DNA of 64,000 bases, from assembly GCA_964017045.1 (NCBI GenBank), contig OZ024794.1, positions 5,120,329-5,184,328 on the forward strand, given 5' to 3'. Positions 35,034 to 47,900 of this stretch are shown piece by piece. The notes beneath the pieces are model-generated. The model did no database searches and was not told the DNA's origin. It was given only the letters and a program-made list of their open reading frames with translations. This stretch comes from Omphiscola glabra (taxonomy: Eukaryota > Mollusca > Gastropoda > Lymnaeidae). Every line of letters begins with the position of its first letter. The stretch's first letter is position 1. Made by a program: the position numbers and the translations under genes.

Positions 35034-35217
35034 CAGTGGCGTTGCGAACTTAACTCGCGCCCGGGGCAAAATACCTTTTTAGCGCCCCCAATACCTTTTT
35101 AGCACCCCCCCTATTCGAAAACAATACAATATTATAGTAAAATATACCATTTGGCGCCCCTTTGTGAGTAGCGCCCGGGGCATGATGCCCCCTTTGCCCC
35201 CCCTCACTACGCCACTG
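35034..35217. mobile_element. hAT-type MITE with perfect 8-bp target duplication
   Basis: 184 bp, left end cagtggcgttgcga, right end tcactacgccactg. A GCGCCCC-rich interior carries cgcgcccggggcaaaatacc and gcgcccggggcatgatgccc. Flanked on both sides by TGACATGT (35026-35033, 35218-35225), the 8-bp duplication typical of hAT. No coding capacity. Confidence 0.88.
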
Positions 35218-35309
35218 TGACATGTATTTTAATTTTTTTTTTTTTTTTAAATAAAAAAAACTAGTGTCCTAATTCAAATACAAATAAATTCATGGGGACA
35301 GTCTTCTAA

Positions 35310-35420
35310 ACGAGGTTGTGGGTGGGTGGGTAGGTGGGTGGCTGGGTGGGTAGGGAGTTGGGTGAAGGGGGATTTGGTGGGTAGGAGGAGATTTTGAGCG
35401 GGGAGGGGGGTAGTTGGTGG
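35310..35420 (+). other. G-rich tract with G-quadruplex potential
   Basis: gggtgggtgggtaggtggg at about 35320-35340 and further GGG runs fit the four-run quadruplex rule on plus. It lies ~450 bp beyond the 3' end of the class B GPCR coding region. Confidence 0.6.
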
Positions 35421-35625
35421 GTTGCCGGAAGAAAAGGAGGTGGTAACAATCTATTTTTTAAAGCGTCCATTTTCATTCTGATCTTGTGACTTAGACTAAA
35501 TTACAAAGTATTTAAAATATTAAATATTTACATGGCATAAAAATGTACAGACTAAATGTCCTCGTCAGCATTTAAGAAAACATGAGGCGATCTCAAATCT
35601 AAGATGGAAATTGACAATTGTGTTC

Positions 35626-35631
35626 TTTATT
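35626..35631 (-). promoter_or_regulatory. Candidate polyadenylation signal, class B GPCR
   Basis: AATAAA on the minus strand about 230 bp after the TGA of the presumed last exon. Confidence 0.4.
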
Positions 35632-35857
35632 TATAGCATTAAAAGATGACCAAATGGCAGGCAGACTGGAGAGGAAGTGTTAAAGGTACAAAACTCATTA
35701 AATATTTTTAATATAGTATAATTAACAGAGTTCTTTCCCTTCCTGTATCTTCTCCATTTCATCTGAGATGTCGCCTCTTCATGTGCATGCTTGATGCCAT
35801 CAGACATTCATGTGCATGCTTGTTGACATCAGACATTCAGGTGCTTGCTTGATGACG

Positions 35858-35965
35858 TCAGACATCCTCAATTTCGGAAAACTTGGAATCTGTCTTTTTT
35901 TGGCTCCCGTCCTTTTCTACCAGGGGCGTAAACACATGGGGCGTGCACTTGAACTCAAAGTTTTC
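35858..35965 (-). CDS. Class B GPCR last exon (probable)
   Basis: ENFEFKCTPHVF to FSEIEDV, then TGA; 35 codons. Acceptor gttttgtcaag, phase 0 as required. Sequence of C-tails is not conserved, so the call rests on phase, splice site, codon-like composition and an AATAAA 230 bp further on. Confidence 0.55.
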   Translation of the reverse strand, partial: ENFEFKCTPHVFTPLVEKDGSQKKTDSKFSEIEDV

Positions 35966-38900
35966 CTTGACAAAACATGAACAGGTGTTAGTTTCTGTTA
36001 CTTGAACAAAAGTTAAACGTAAATTTAAGTTTTCAAAGTGCAAAAAACGTATGACCTTACAATAAACAATAACTTTTATTCAATAATCCTTAACCAAATG
36101 GTCTGGAGTTCAATCCCCACCAAAGCCCAGCCAAACAAACACACTACCAGCACCCCGGGTGGATGGGACTCGTTAATCTTGGACGGCAACTCATCTAAGA
36201 GAAGGAAACTCTGAATTCAAACCCGGAGATGGAGTCCCGATAGGCGGATAACATTGATACAATGATACATTCCGGCAACTCCCGGGTGGATGGGACTCGC
36301 TAGCCCTGGACGGTAACTCATCTAAGAGAAGGCAAACTTTGAATTCAAACCAGGAGCCAGAATGATCAATAAAATGATCGTGGGCCCTCAAACATAAGAA
36401 GAAGAAATGAGTTTTAGAGGACAGTTTAGTATATCGCGGTGTATTCGCTGACATGCCTCTTCCCAGTGAAACAAGACCCTTGTGGAAGTTAGGTCGCCGA
36501 CAGCAGAGTCCTGTTGACCCAAATGCTTACCAAACATTGTCCCATAAACACATAAGCTAGACAATAACAGGGACCCGAACTGCCGGCATTGCAGACTGGT
36601 CCCAGAAACTAGCATATTTGTTGACCGAATGCCCGTCACTGGATGAGTTGAGGCCAGGGCATCGAGAGGGTCCTACGTTATGACTATGTTGTATGGCACA
36701 GCCCAGCAGATGGATCTGGTTGCCAATGTACTAGCCGGGTTTTCAATAATATATATTTTTTAGTTTGTTTGGGTGGACTTCGTTTTGATAGGGTTCTCTG
36801 TGTTGTAAGACTTCATTGCAAGGTAAGTGACAATTACAACCCACGAAAAGGTGTATCTTAAATATATATTTTGCTTCTGGTCTGTCCTGCTCCCTTTTCA
36901 CAACCAACTCTCCCCCAATCAAGAATTTTTACATTAATAGTACTGAGTGAAACAAAAAAAGCTATCCCGCAGAGAGGTTGTAGGACTGTCTGCATGACTT
37001 TTGTTTAAAGGCCGACAGGTAGCGTGTAGGACTGTCTGCAGGAATTTTGTTTAAAGGCCGACAGGTAGCGTGTAGGACTGTCTGGAGGACGTTTGTTTAA
37101 AGGCCGACAGGTAGCGTGTAGGACTGACTGCATGACTTTTGTTTAAAGGCCGGCAGGTAGCGTGTAGGACTGTCTGGAGGACGTTTGTTTAAAGGCCGAC
37201 AGGTAGCGTGTAGGACTGTCTGCATGACTTTTGTTTAAAGGCCGGCAGGTAGCGTGTAGGACTGTCTGGAGGACGTTTGTTTAAAGGCCGGCAGGTAGCG
37301 TGTAGGACTGTCTGGAGGACGTTTGTTTAAAGGCCGGCAGGTAGCGTGTAGGACTGTCTGCAGGACTTTTGTTTAAAGGCCGGCAGGTAGTGTGTAGGAC
37401 TGTCTGGGGGATGTTTGTTTAAAGGCCGGCAGGTAGTGTGTAGGACTGTCTGCAGGACTTTTCTTAAAAGGCCCGTATATATTATAGAAAATGAGAAGTT
37501 AAATCCTTTATTTCTAACACTTGGAACCACCGGGTTTTTTTTCCTCAAAGTAGTTTGACGTACCCCCCCCCCCTTTTTTTTTTTGCACCCATTTAAAACC
37601 AGGTTTGTGTATGTTCCAACTTACTGTCGGCTTATTCTGAGCATCCGTATTGTTCTTTGACCTCAGATAGGTGACCTCACGTGTGCTGTCCACGATGGAG
37701 TAGCCGTCAATGTAAGTGGATGACGTAATGCCAGGAGGCCTTCGTTTAGAGTTCATTAGTCGGTGCTCGTGCCACTTCCGGCGGATCAGGGACCTGACCT
37801 ACAATTATTTCAGAAGGTTTTAGAACCGTTGGCGTTTTCGTATCGTCTACCGGAAACTGTAATGAATCTAGACCGGGTAAATGGTACAGGGTACACCTAA
37901 CTGTTATAATCTAAGGATAAATGAAGGATTGCTTTCAAGCTGTGTGAATGAAATATGGAATTAATCAAATCCTCTCCTACAAAGGACCCATCAAGCGGCC
38001 TGTATTTGTCTTATTTCTTATATTTTGTCCGTTAAAATCTTAATTTTTCATTTAATATATCAATTATTTTACTTCCTTTTGTCTTTTTTTTTGGAAATCC
38101 AACTTCCGGCAATAACAATGGCGATCACTTAAGCTTTTAACTAGATTCAATTTGTATTTTTTTTTTTCATTTGTCCAGTCTATTGAGGAAGGCTCTCAGC
38201 CAACACGTTCTTATTTTATTGTCCTGTCTCTCTGTTCAAGCTTCCTCATACCTTGTTCTACTATTTCCTTCTGTGAGTATCTAAGCGAGGCAAATGTTAT
38301 AATAAGTCATTAAGGCGCAGAATTTACTTAGTCACAGGCCAAGCTCATCTACAGTAAGCACGTCTTTACTCTGTCACAGGCCATGCCTAGCTACAGTAAC
38401 CACTTCTGTACTCTGTCACAGGTCATGCTCAGCTACATTAACCACTTCTTTACTCTGTCACAGGCCATGCCTAGCTACAGTAACCCCTTTTTTACTCTGT
38501 CACGGGCCATGCTAGGCTACAGTAACCCCTTCTTTACTCTGTCCTCGGGCCAAGCTAGGTTACAGTAACACCTTCTTTACTTTGTCACGGGCCATGCTAG
38601 GTTACAGTAATCCTTCTTTACTCTGTCACGGACCATGCTTAGCTACAGTAACCACTTCTTTATTTTGTCACGGGCAACGCCTAGCTACAGTAACCACTTC
38701 TTTATTCTGTCACGGGCCACGCCTAGCTACAGTAACCACTTCTTTACTCTGTCAGAGGTCATGCTCAGCTACATTAACCACTTCTTTACTCTGTCACGGG
38801 CCATGCTAGGTTACAGTAACCACTTATTTATTCTTTCACGGGCCACGCCTAGCTACAGTAACCACTTCTTTATTCTGTCATAGGCCATGCTTAGTTACAG

Positions 38901-41900
38901 TAACCACTTCTTTACTCTGTCATAGGCCATGCTTAGTTACAGTAACCACTTCTTTACTCTGTCATAGGCCATGCTTAGTTACAGTAACCACTTCTCACAT
39001 AAGTAGCGACCAAATAGAATGAAATAAAATGATGTACGCTCCCATTAATGACCACTGCATTCTATTTGTTTTATGAATGCTCCACATTCGATGATTGTCT
39101 ACAATAGGTCAACTGACTTGTTGTATGAGATAATGCATACTAATAATTAGTGATAACATAATCAAACGTTAGTTCAGCAACTAAAATAAAAACAATGACA
39201 AATAGATAATACGTTTAACCAATGAAATCCAACCGTTAGCTCAACTAATGAAATTGAAGGGGTGACTGTGGTATGTTGTCTAGTAGTAGGTCCTCTACGT
39301 AGTCTTTATGTAGGTCCCCTACGTTCTCTAGTAGTAGATACACTGCGTTGTCAAGTAGTCGGTCCACTAAGGTGTCTAGTAGTAGGTCCTCTACGTTGTC
39401 TAGTAGTAGGTCCACGTTGTCTAGTAGTAGGTCCTCTACGTTGTCTAGTAGTAGGTCCACCGCGTTGTCTAGTAGTAGGTCCACCGCGTTGTCTAGTAGT
39501 AGGTCCACTACGTTGTCAAGTAGTAGGTCCACCGCGCTGTCTAGTCGTAGGTCCACTACGTTGTCTAGTAGTAGGTCCAATACGTTGTCTAGTAGTAGGT
39601 CCTCTACGTTGTCTAGTAGTAGGTCCAATACGTTGTCTAGGTCCCCTCCGTATGGCCACAGAAAACAAATGTTAGAGTCTAAAACTCTGTTGTTTGCTCC
39701 TAGCCCTTACAAGACTGATGTGTAGTGTGTGGCCAAATAATCAAAGTTCATATTTCATTATCTGTTATTATACTGTGTCGGACACAGGCCACAAAATGTC
39801 CAACAAATCATTACTTGGAATCACAATCGACACATGTGCCCAACACAAAAAAAAAAAAGAAAAGAATATCCTATAGAAAATTCTAAGATTCATTCCTAGA
39901 AAGAAAACGAATTGTTAGTATCGCACGTTCTAAAAAATGTCCACAGCTTTTGTACCAAGTGCTTTAAACATCGCTTAGACGAGGTCATGCATGGCTGAGT
40001 TACACTCGTGAATAAGGGGAAAATGTACGGAGGAATTAACAACACCTAAAAACGAAGTTTTTCGTATAAATCCTTTATAAAATGTAATATGAAATGCATT
40101 CAAGTAGCGCACTTTATAAGAATCCCAATTAGACCCCCCCCCAATGCATTCATGTCGCGCAAATTATAAGAATCCCAATTAGACCCCCCCAATGCATTCA
40201 TGTCGCGCACTTTATAAGAATCCCAATTAGACCCCCCCAATGCATTCATGTCGCGCACTTTATAAGAATCCCAATTAGACCCCCCCCAATGCATTCATGT
40301 CGCGCACTTTATAAGATCCCAATTAGATCCCCTCCCCCCCCCCCCCCCAAATGCATTCAAGTACCGCACTTTATAAGAATCCCAATTAGACCCCCCCCCC
40401 CCCCAATGCATTCATGTCGCGCACTTTATAAGATCCCAATTAGATCCCCCCCCCCCCCCCCAATGCATTCATGTCGCGCACTTTATAAGAATCCCAATTA
40501 GACCCCCCCCCCCCAATGCATTCATGTCGCGCACTTTATAAGATCCCAATTAGATCCCCTCCCCCCCCCAAATGCATTCAAGTACCGCACTTTTTAAGAA
40601 TCCCAATTAGACCTCCCCCACCCTCAAGCTCGCAACCGCACATTTTTTCGCACCCCTCATTTTCACTAATATTCTAAAGACCCAACCGCTTTTACACCGC
40701 ATATTTATTTCACCAACTATTACAGAACAACAAAATAAAATATTACGCACCAAACGAACATGCGATATTTAAATAACAAAAATCTCATTTAGCGCAGATA
40801 TTAGGAATAGTTTGCCACCCAGCCAGTCACAAACAAAAGCGAAATTATTAAAAGGATTTTTAAAAAATGGCCTCGTTCACTCACATAATATCCCATACAC
40901 CACGACACGACACAGCCGAACTACGTCACGCAATGTGACCGTGACAGCGGCCAACCAATCAAAGAGCTTACCTCGCCATTACAGAAACAGAAGATGATAG
41001 AGACCAAGGTCCCCTGTAAGGAGAGAGTGAAATGGTTGACATGATATGCAAGCTAACTAATTTAGTCAGTGACATAACTGACTGGATTTATAAACATACA
41101 CGTACAAGGATAGCAGGCACTTTATTGGTCAGTGAAATAGGATAGACTCCATACACCTCTCTCAAATTATTATCTAAAAAACACCGTATCCGGAAATTTG
41201 ATCGAAAGAAATTTGGTCGACGGAAAATTGATCGACGGAAATTTGATCGAACGGAAATTTGGTCGAATCGTTTTTTTAATTTATACGTTAAAATTTTGCG
41301 TCAAATTTCTTTCTGAACGCACTATTTTGTTTTACTATATACTATAGTGCGTTCAAAAGAAATTTGACGATAATTTTAACGTGTGAACTTAAAAAAAGAT
41401 TCGACCAAATTTCCGTTCGATCAAATTACCGTCGATCAATTTTCCTTCGACGAAATTTCTTTCGATCAAATTTCCGGTAACCCAAAAACAGAACTCAAGA
41501 CGTCATTTAGCAATCACTAATTTCTCAACAAACATTACGATGTTACATTCCCAATTGTTTGTATAACAATTATTAACCTAAACTTAATGTGACTTGTCCA
41601 GTACACCTGTGGTCTTATCCTATGCTCAGTATACCTGTTATCTTATCCTATGACCATTATGCCCTTGGTCTCACCCTATGCCCATTATGCCCGTGGTCTC
41701 ATACTTTCAGCCACTCATCTATCAGTACACACAATTTGGGTTTATATTGACGAAAATAGATGTGCTCTTAAAAAAAAATAATAATGACCAGCATCTAATC
41801 TCAGCTTACCAAAGGTGATTGAGAGGACCAAGACTGACCTGAATGGAGATGATGACGGCCACGATGTGGACATAGATGTCATGGAGGACTGAGTCCTGCT

Positions 41901-44900
41901 CTGGTCGTACCGGAAACAGAAGCCACTGCATACCAAAGAGAGGCACCAGGATCAGAATGGCCTTGGCTGCTTTCCTGGAGATTGAAGGTCATCAAGTTAA
42001 GCCCTACTGTAATTTAAATTGAATAGAGTAACTTAACACTGTCAACTTCAACTGCTCGGGCACCAGGACTATCTCTCCTACTAACCAGGACTATCTCTCC
42101 TACTAACCAGGACTATCTCTCCTACTAACCAGGACTATCTCTCCTACTAACCAGGACTATCTCTCCTACTAACCAGGACTATCTCTCCTACTAACCAGGA
42201 CTATCTCTCCTACTAATCTCTGAAAAATGTAAAATACGCCTCATAAAAATAAATACATTTTCACCCCAAAAAACATGTTTTAAATAAGGAATTACAACTG
42301 CACTAAATGAAAATTGACAACATAATAAAGATAACATATCACCCTAAACGGTAAAACAGCAAAAGAAAAAGTTAAACTGAAAGCTGAAAAACATAGACAT
42401 ACTTTTAAAGAAAACTGTGTCAAAGAACAGGTGATCGATTACCACAGTGGTAATAGAGTAAAGAAGTGATCGATTACCACAGAGGTGATAGAGTAAAGAA
42501 GTGATCGATTACCATAGAGGTGATAGAGTAAAGAAGTGATCGATTACCATAGAGGTGATAGAGTAAAGAAGTGATCGATTACCAGTGAGGTGATAGAGTA
42601 AAGAACATATGTAGTAGGCCAACTTGTGTATTCAGGTTGTTTTTTTTTTTTTGGGGGGAGGGGCAGAGTCGGGGAGGTGGGAGAGGAGGAATGTAGTCTA
42701 TGTAGAATATCAAAAAATAATTTATATAAAAAAAGAACTGAGTCTTTTGTGTGGACAATCCAGTGGCCTAGCGAGGGGGGGGATGGCAAGGGGGGCATCA
42801 TGCCCCGGGCGCTACTCACAGGGTGGCGCCAAATGGTATATTTTACATATAATATTGTATGGTTTTCGAATGGGGGGGGGGCGCTAAAAAGGTATTGTGC
42901 CCGGGCGCGAGTTAAGCTCGCTAGGCCACTGGGGCAATCTGAAAGTTTCGATAGAAAAACTGACCGACTCTGTTGTGCAGACAATCTTGAAGTTTAAACA
43001 GAAAATAGAAAAGAGCCGAGGACGTTGTGAGACGAACATTCATGGACAGATTCCAACGGGTAGCTTTCAATTTCATAGACCTGCAGACAATCACACCAAG
43101 GATGTCACCAGAGACGTGTGTAGAGATTATTGGAGAGGAATCCATTTCTCTTAGTCATTGTCTGTATCTTATTTAGAACATACGGACGGAATATGAAGGG
43201 CAGACTTTAAAAAATATTTCCCCACTCTGTCATTTGTCTGTCATAGACGACCACTGAGCGTAGCACACTCCCAGGTTCAAGGTCGCTAGCAAAGTAATTG
43301 AGCCGAAAATAATAGTTTGGGGAATTTCAAGAGTAATAACTCTGACGGTTCCAATCGGAAGGAAGATTTATCTTTACTTTCGATACTCTCCCTTCGATGT
43401 GTACGCGAGCAAATGCCAAGTTTTGGTTATGGTTATAGCAGATCTTTGGTTTATTATTAATTAGTAGCATAAATAATTATTGGGTTCAGGGATAGAGGGA
43501 ACAAGTTTAGAGAGAGCAGGTTTAGAGGGAACAGATTTAGAGGGAACAGGTTTAGAGGGAACAGGTTTATAGGGATCAGGTTTAAAGGGAACATGTTTAG
43601 AGGGAACCGGTTTAGAGAGAACAGGTTTAAGGAGAACAGATTTAGAGAGAACATGGTTGGGGAACAGGGTTAGAGAGAACAGGTTTAGAGGGAACATGTT
43701 TAGAGGGAACAGGTTTAGAGGGAACATGTATAGAGTGAACAGGTTTATAGGGAACATGTATAGAGTGAACATGTTTATAGGGAACATGTTTAGAGGGAAC
43801 ATGTTTAGAGAGAACAGGGTTATAGGGAACACATTTATAGGGAGCATGTTTAGAGAGCTAGCAGACGAGATAAGTATCAGAGTACAAGTGTCACCCGGAA
43901 AAAAGGTTGGAAAAAAGGGGGGGGGGGGGATAGAAAAAAAAGAGAGAGATTTAATCAGAGCCAAGTCAGCGTTTCCCAAACTTTTAAGTTTAGGGTACCA
44001 GTGGACACGTTTTGATATGACATCGGGGGGGGGGGGGGGGGGGGCCCGTGCCATATTTATTGATTTCATTTTCTTTTTTTTTGTACCATAAATATTCCTG
44101 TTGTGCGGACCGACAACGTAGAGCTCGCGGACCAGCGCCGGTCCGCGGGCCATCATTCGAGAAACACTGGTCTGGGTTACAGAGGGCAGGAGGAGATAGA
44201 AAGATGAAGAGATAAATAATTTATTGAGAAGACTGAGTATACAATGGAACAGAGAGAGAGAGTGATTAGAGAGAATCTGTGTTTGTGGATAACGTTTGCA
44301 GGGGTCGGAGAAGCAACAGGGAGAGTAAAGCTTAGGAGACAGACGCGAGAGGTTATAGAGCAACTGCTCTCAACCTGTGGATTGCGACCCCTTTTGGGGT
44401 CGAACGGCCCTTTCAGAGGGGTCACCGAAAAACACATGTACTCTACCGTTATGCAGCAGAAACGATAGTAATTATGTGGTTAGGGGTCGCCACAACGTGG
44501 ATTTGTGTTAAAGGGTCGCAGCATTAGGAAGGTTGAGAATCACTGCTATAGAGAAAGGTTGCAGGAGAGAGAGAGAGGGGAGGGGGAGATGTATAGAGAG
44601 ATAGAGTGAGAATGAAATAGTTTCTTCCGAAAAAGGGTTAAATATATAGTTCTACACATTTGACTAAGTCAAGTGACTGATTGTGGTGATATGACTGATT
44701 GTGTTGATATGACTGATTGTGGCGATATGACTTATTGTGGTGATATGACGGATTGTGTTGATAAGACTGATTGTTTTGTTATGATGTGTTGATATGACTG
44801 ATTGTGTTGATATGACTGATTATGTTGATATGACTGATTTTGTTGATATGACTGGATGTGTTGATATGACTGATTGTGTTGATGTGACTGATTGTGTTGA

Positions 44901-47900
44901 TATGTTTGTGTTGATATGACTGTTTGTGTTGATATGACTGATTTTGTTGATATGACTGATTGTTTTGATGTGACTGATTGTGTTGATATGACTGATTATG
45001 TTGATATGACTGATTGTGTTGATATGACTGATTATGTTGATATGATTGATTGTGTCGATATTACTGATTGTGTTGATATGACTGATTGTGGTGATATGAC
45101 TGATTCAGTCGATATTACTGATTGTGGGGATATGACTGATTTTGTCGATGTGACTGATTGTGTCGATATGACTGATTGTGTTGATATGACTGATTGTGTT
45201 GATATTATCCTTTGGTCACGACTGTATGGAAGAGAATAAGCTGTATATTGTTTTCTCTCGGTTGGCTAAGACGGACACTTTTGAACCCGTTTCAGCTTTG
45301 GGACCACCCATAGGTCCCCCACATCAAAGGATTGAATGATTTATTGATTGGCCTCATCAATTGTCAAAAATTTCCAATCCAATACAGGACTACCGTAAAA
45401 GTAATAAAATTCATTTCCAAATGTGGGCCATGCACAATGCGTCCAGATCTCAAATACCTCAAAAGTCTCACCTGTCTCATGTGTCTCACACGTCTCAAAA
45501 GTCTCACCTATCTAATTTGTCTCACCTGCTTTGATTGACATCTGGAATCTGCCGTAGTTTCGTCATGAGCAATCGAACAATGTTGATTAACATACAGATA
45601 TTGGTCTGGTCAGGATGAGACATCAAGAGAATGAATTAACATACAAATATTTAGTTATAACAGCGGTTCTCAACCTTCCTAATGCCGCGACCCTTTAATA
45701 CAGGTCCTCATGTTGTGGCGACCCCCAACCACAGAATTATTTTCGTTGCCACTTCTTAACTGTAGAATATATGTATTTTCCAATGGTCCTAGGCGACCCC
45801 TGGAAAAGGGTCATTCGACCCCCAAAGGGGTCACGACCAACAGGTTGAGAACAGCTGGAGTTAGAATGTAAGAAATCCGATGATCACATTCGGATCATGT
45901 AAAACGGTTATGATATATACATTTGATTACTATATCCATATTTATATTATAGCGCGTTCACATTTTGTCAGTCAAATAACCGACTATAATATCATGTTAT
46001 CAGAAGATGGAATCCATTTTCGACCAATCAGCTACCGAGCAGTGAATCGCTTGCGTCCGCCTTCGTGCAAGAGATGACAATTTAAACAATATGGCGTGTG
46101 TAATAGCCTCCATCCTAATATTGTGCATATGTCACATGGGGCAATTTTATAGGTATTTTATGTCTAACCCTGTCATATGTCACTGGGGCAATCCGTCCAT
46201 TATTTTATGTCTGACCTCGTCATATGTCACGGGGCAATACGTCCATTATTTTATGCCTGACCTTGTCATATGTCACATGGTGTAATCTGTTCTTTGTTTC
46301 ACACCTTGTCATGTCACATCGTCCTCCTCTTATCACGAAACAGCCTGTCACAACATCTATGTTAGCACGCGCAGTGTCAGAGTCGGGGCGTGTATAGAGA
46401 CTTTGGGAGCACCATGTTCAAGATACGCCCGCTGATGTCTCACTACCTAACCTCATGTCAGAGATTAAAGAAGAGATTCTCAACTCACCAATGTGGACAC
46501 CATAATGGGGACAGATATTATGTACAACACTTCGTCATCAAACGACCAGCATCTGTAGGAAGATAAAACAAGGGGCATCACTCTCGTCCCAGTCTATAAA
46601 TGGATTATTTAATTTGTAGTGACCCATAAAATATTTTAGGACAACATTCAACGGAGACGCTGGTTATAAAGGGCAATAACTGTATGAATATAACATTTAA
46701 GTAAATGATAATGTGATTACCTCCCCGAATTTTACATTAAAATTAAAGATAAAAATGATCATGTATTAATTTAAAATCAAACACACGTAAAGAACACAGA
46801 ACTTACACTTGACTACCACGTAAAAAACACAGAACTAACACTTGACTACCACGTAAAGAACACAGAACTAACACTTGACTACCACGTAAAGAACACAGAA
46901 CTAACACTTGACTACCACGTAAAGGACACAGAACTAACACTTGACTACCACGTAAAGGACACAGAACTAACACTTGACTACCATGTAAAGGACACAGAAC
47001 TAACACTTGACTACCACGTAAAGGACACAGAACTAACACTTGACTACCACGTAAAGGACACAGAACTAACACTTGACTACCACGTAAAGGACACAGAACT
47101 AACACTTGACTACCACGTAAAGGACACAGAACTAACACTTGACTACCACGTAAAGGACACAGAACTAACACTTGACTACCATGTAAAGGACACAGAACTA
47201 ACACTTGACTACCACGTAAAGGACACAGAACTAACACTTGACTACCACGTAAAGGACACAGAACTAACACTTGACTACCACGTAAAGGACACAGAACTAA
47301 CACTTGACTACCACGTAAAGGACACAGAACTAACACTTGACTACCACGTAAAGGACACAGAACTAACACTTGACTACCACGTAAAGGACACAGAACTAAC
47401 ACTTGACTACCACGTAAAGGACACAGAACTAACACTTGACTACCACGTAAAGGACACAGAACTAACACTTGACTACCACGTAAAGGACACAGAACAAACA
47501 CTTGACTACCACGTAAAGAACACAGAACTAACACTTGACTACCACGTAAAAGACACAGAACTAACACTTGACTACCACGTAAAGGACACAGAACTAACAC
47601 TTGACTACCACGTAAAGGACACAGAACTAACACTTGACTACCACGTAAAGGACACAGAACTAACACTTGACTACCACGTAAAGAACACAGAACTAACACT
47701 TGACTACCACGTAAAGGACACAGAACTAACACTTGACTACCACGTAAAGAACACAGAACTAACACTTGACTACCACGTAAAGAACACAGAACTAACACTT
47801 GACTACCACGTAAAGGACACAGAACTAACACTTGACTACCACGTAAAGGACACAGAACTAACACTTGACTACCACGTAAAGGACACAGAACTAACACTTG

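Noticed and set aside
42544..43154. Frames around 42,600-43,150 as the missing receptor exon
   Set aside because: They overlap a hAT MITE and lack a TM5/ICL3-like hydrophobic-then-basic pattern and suitable splice phases.
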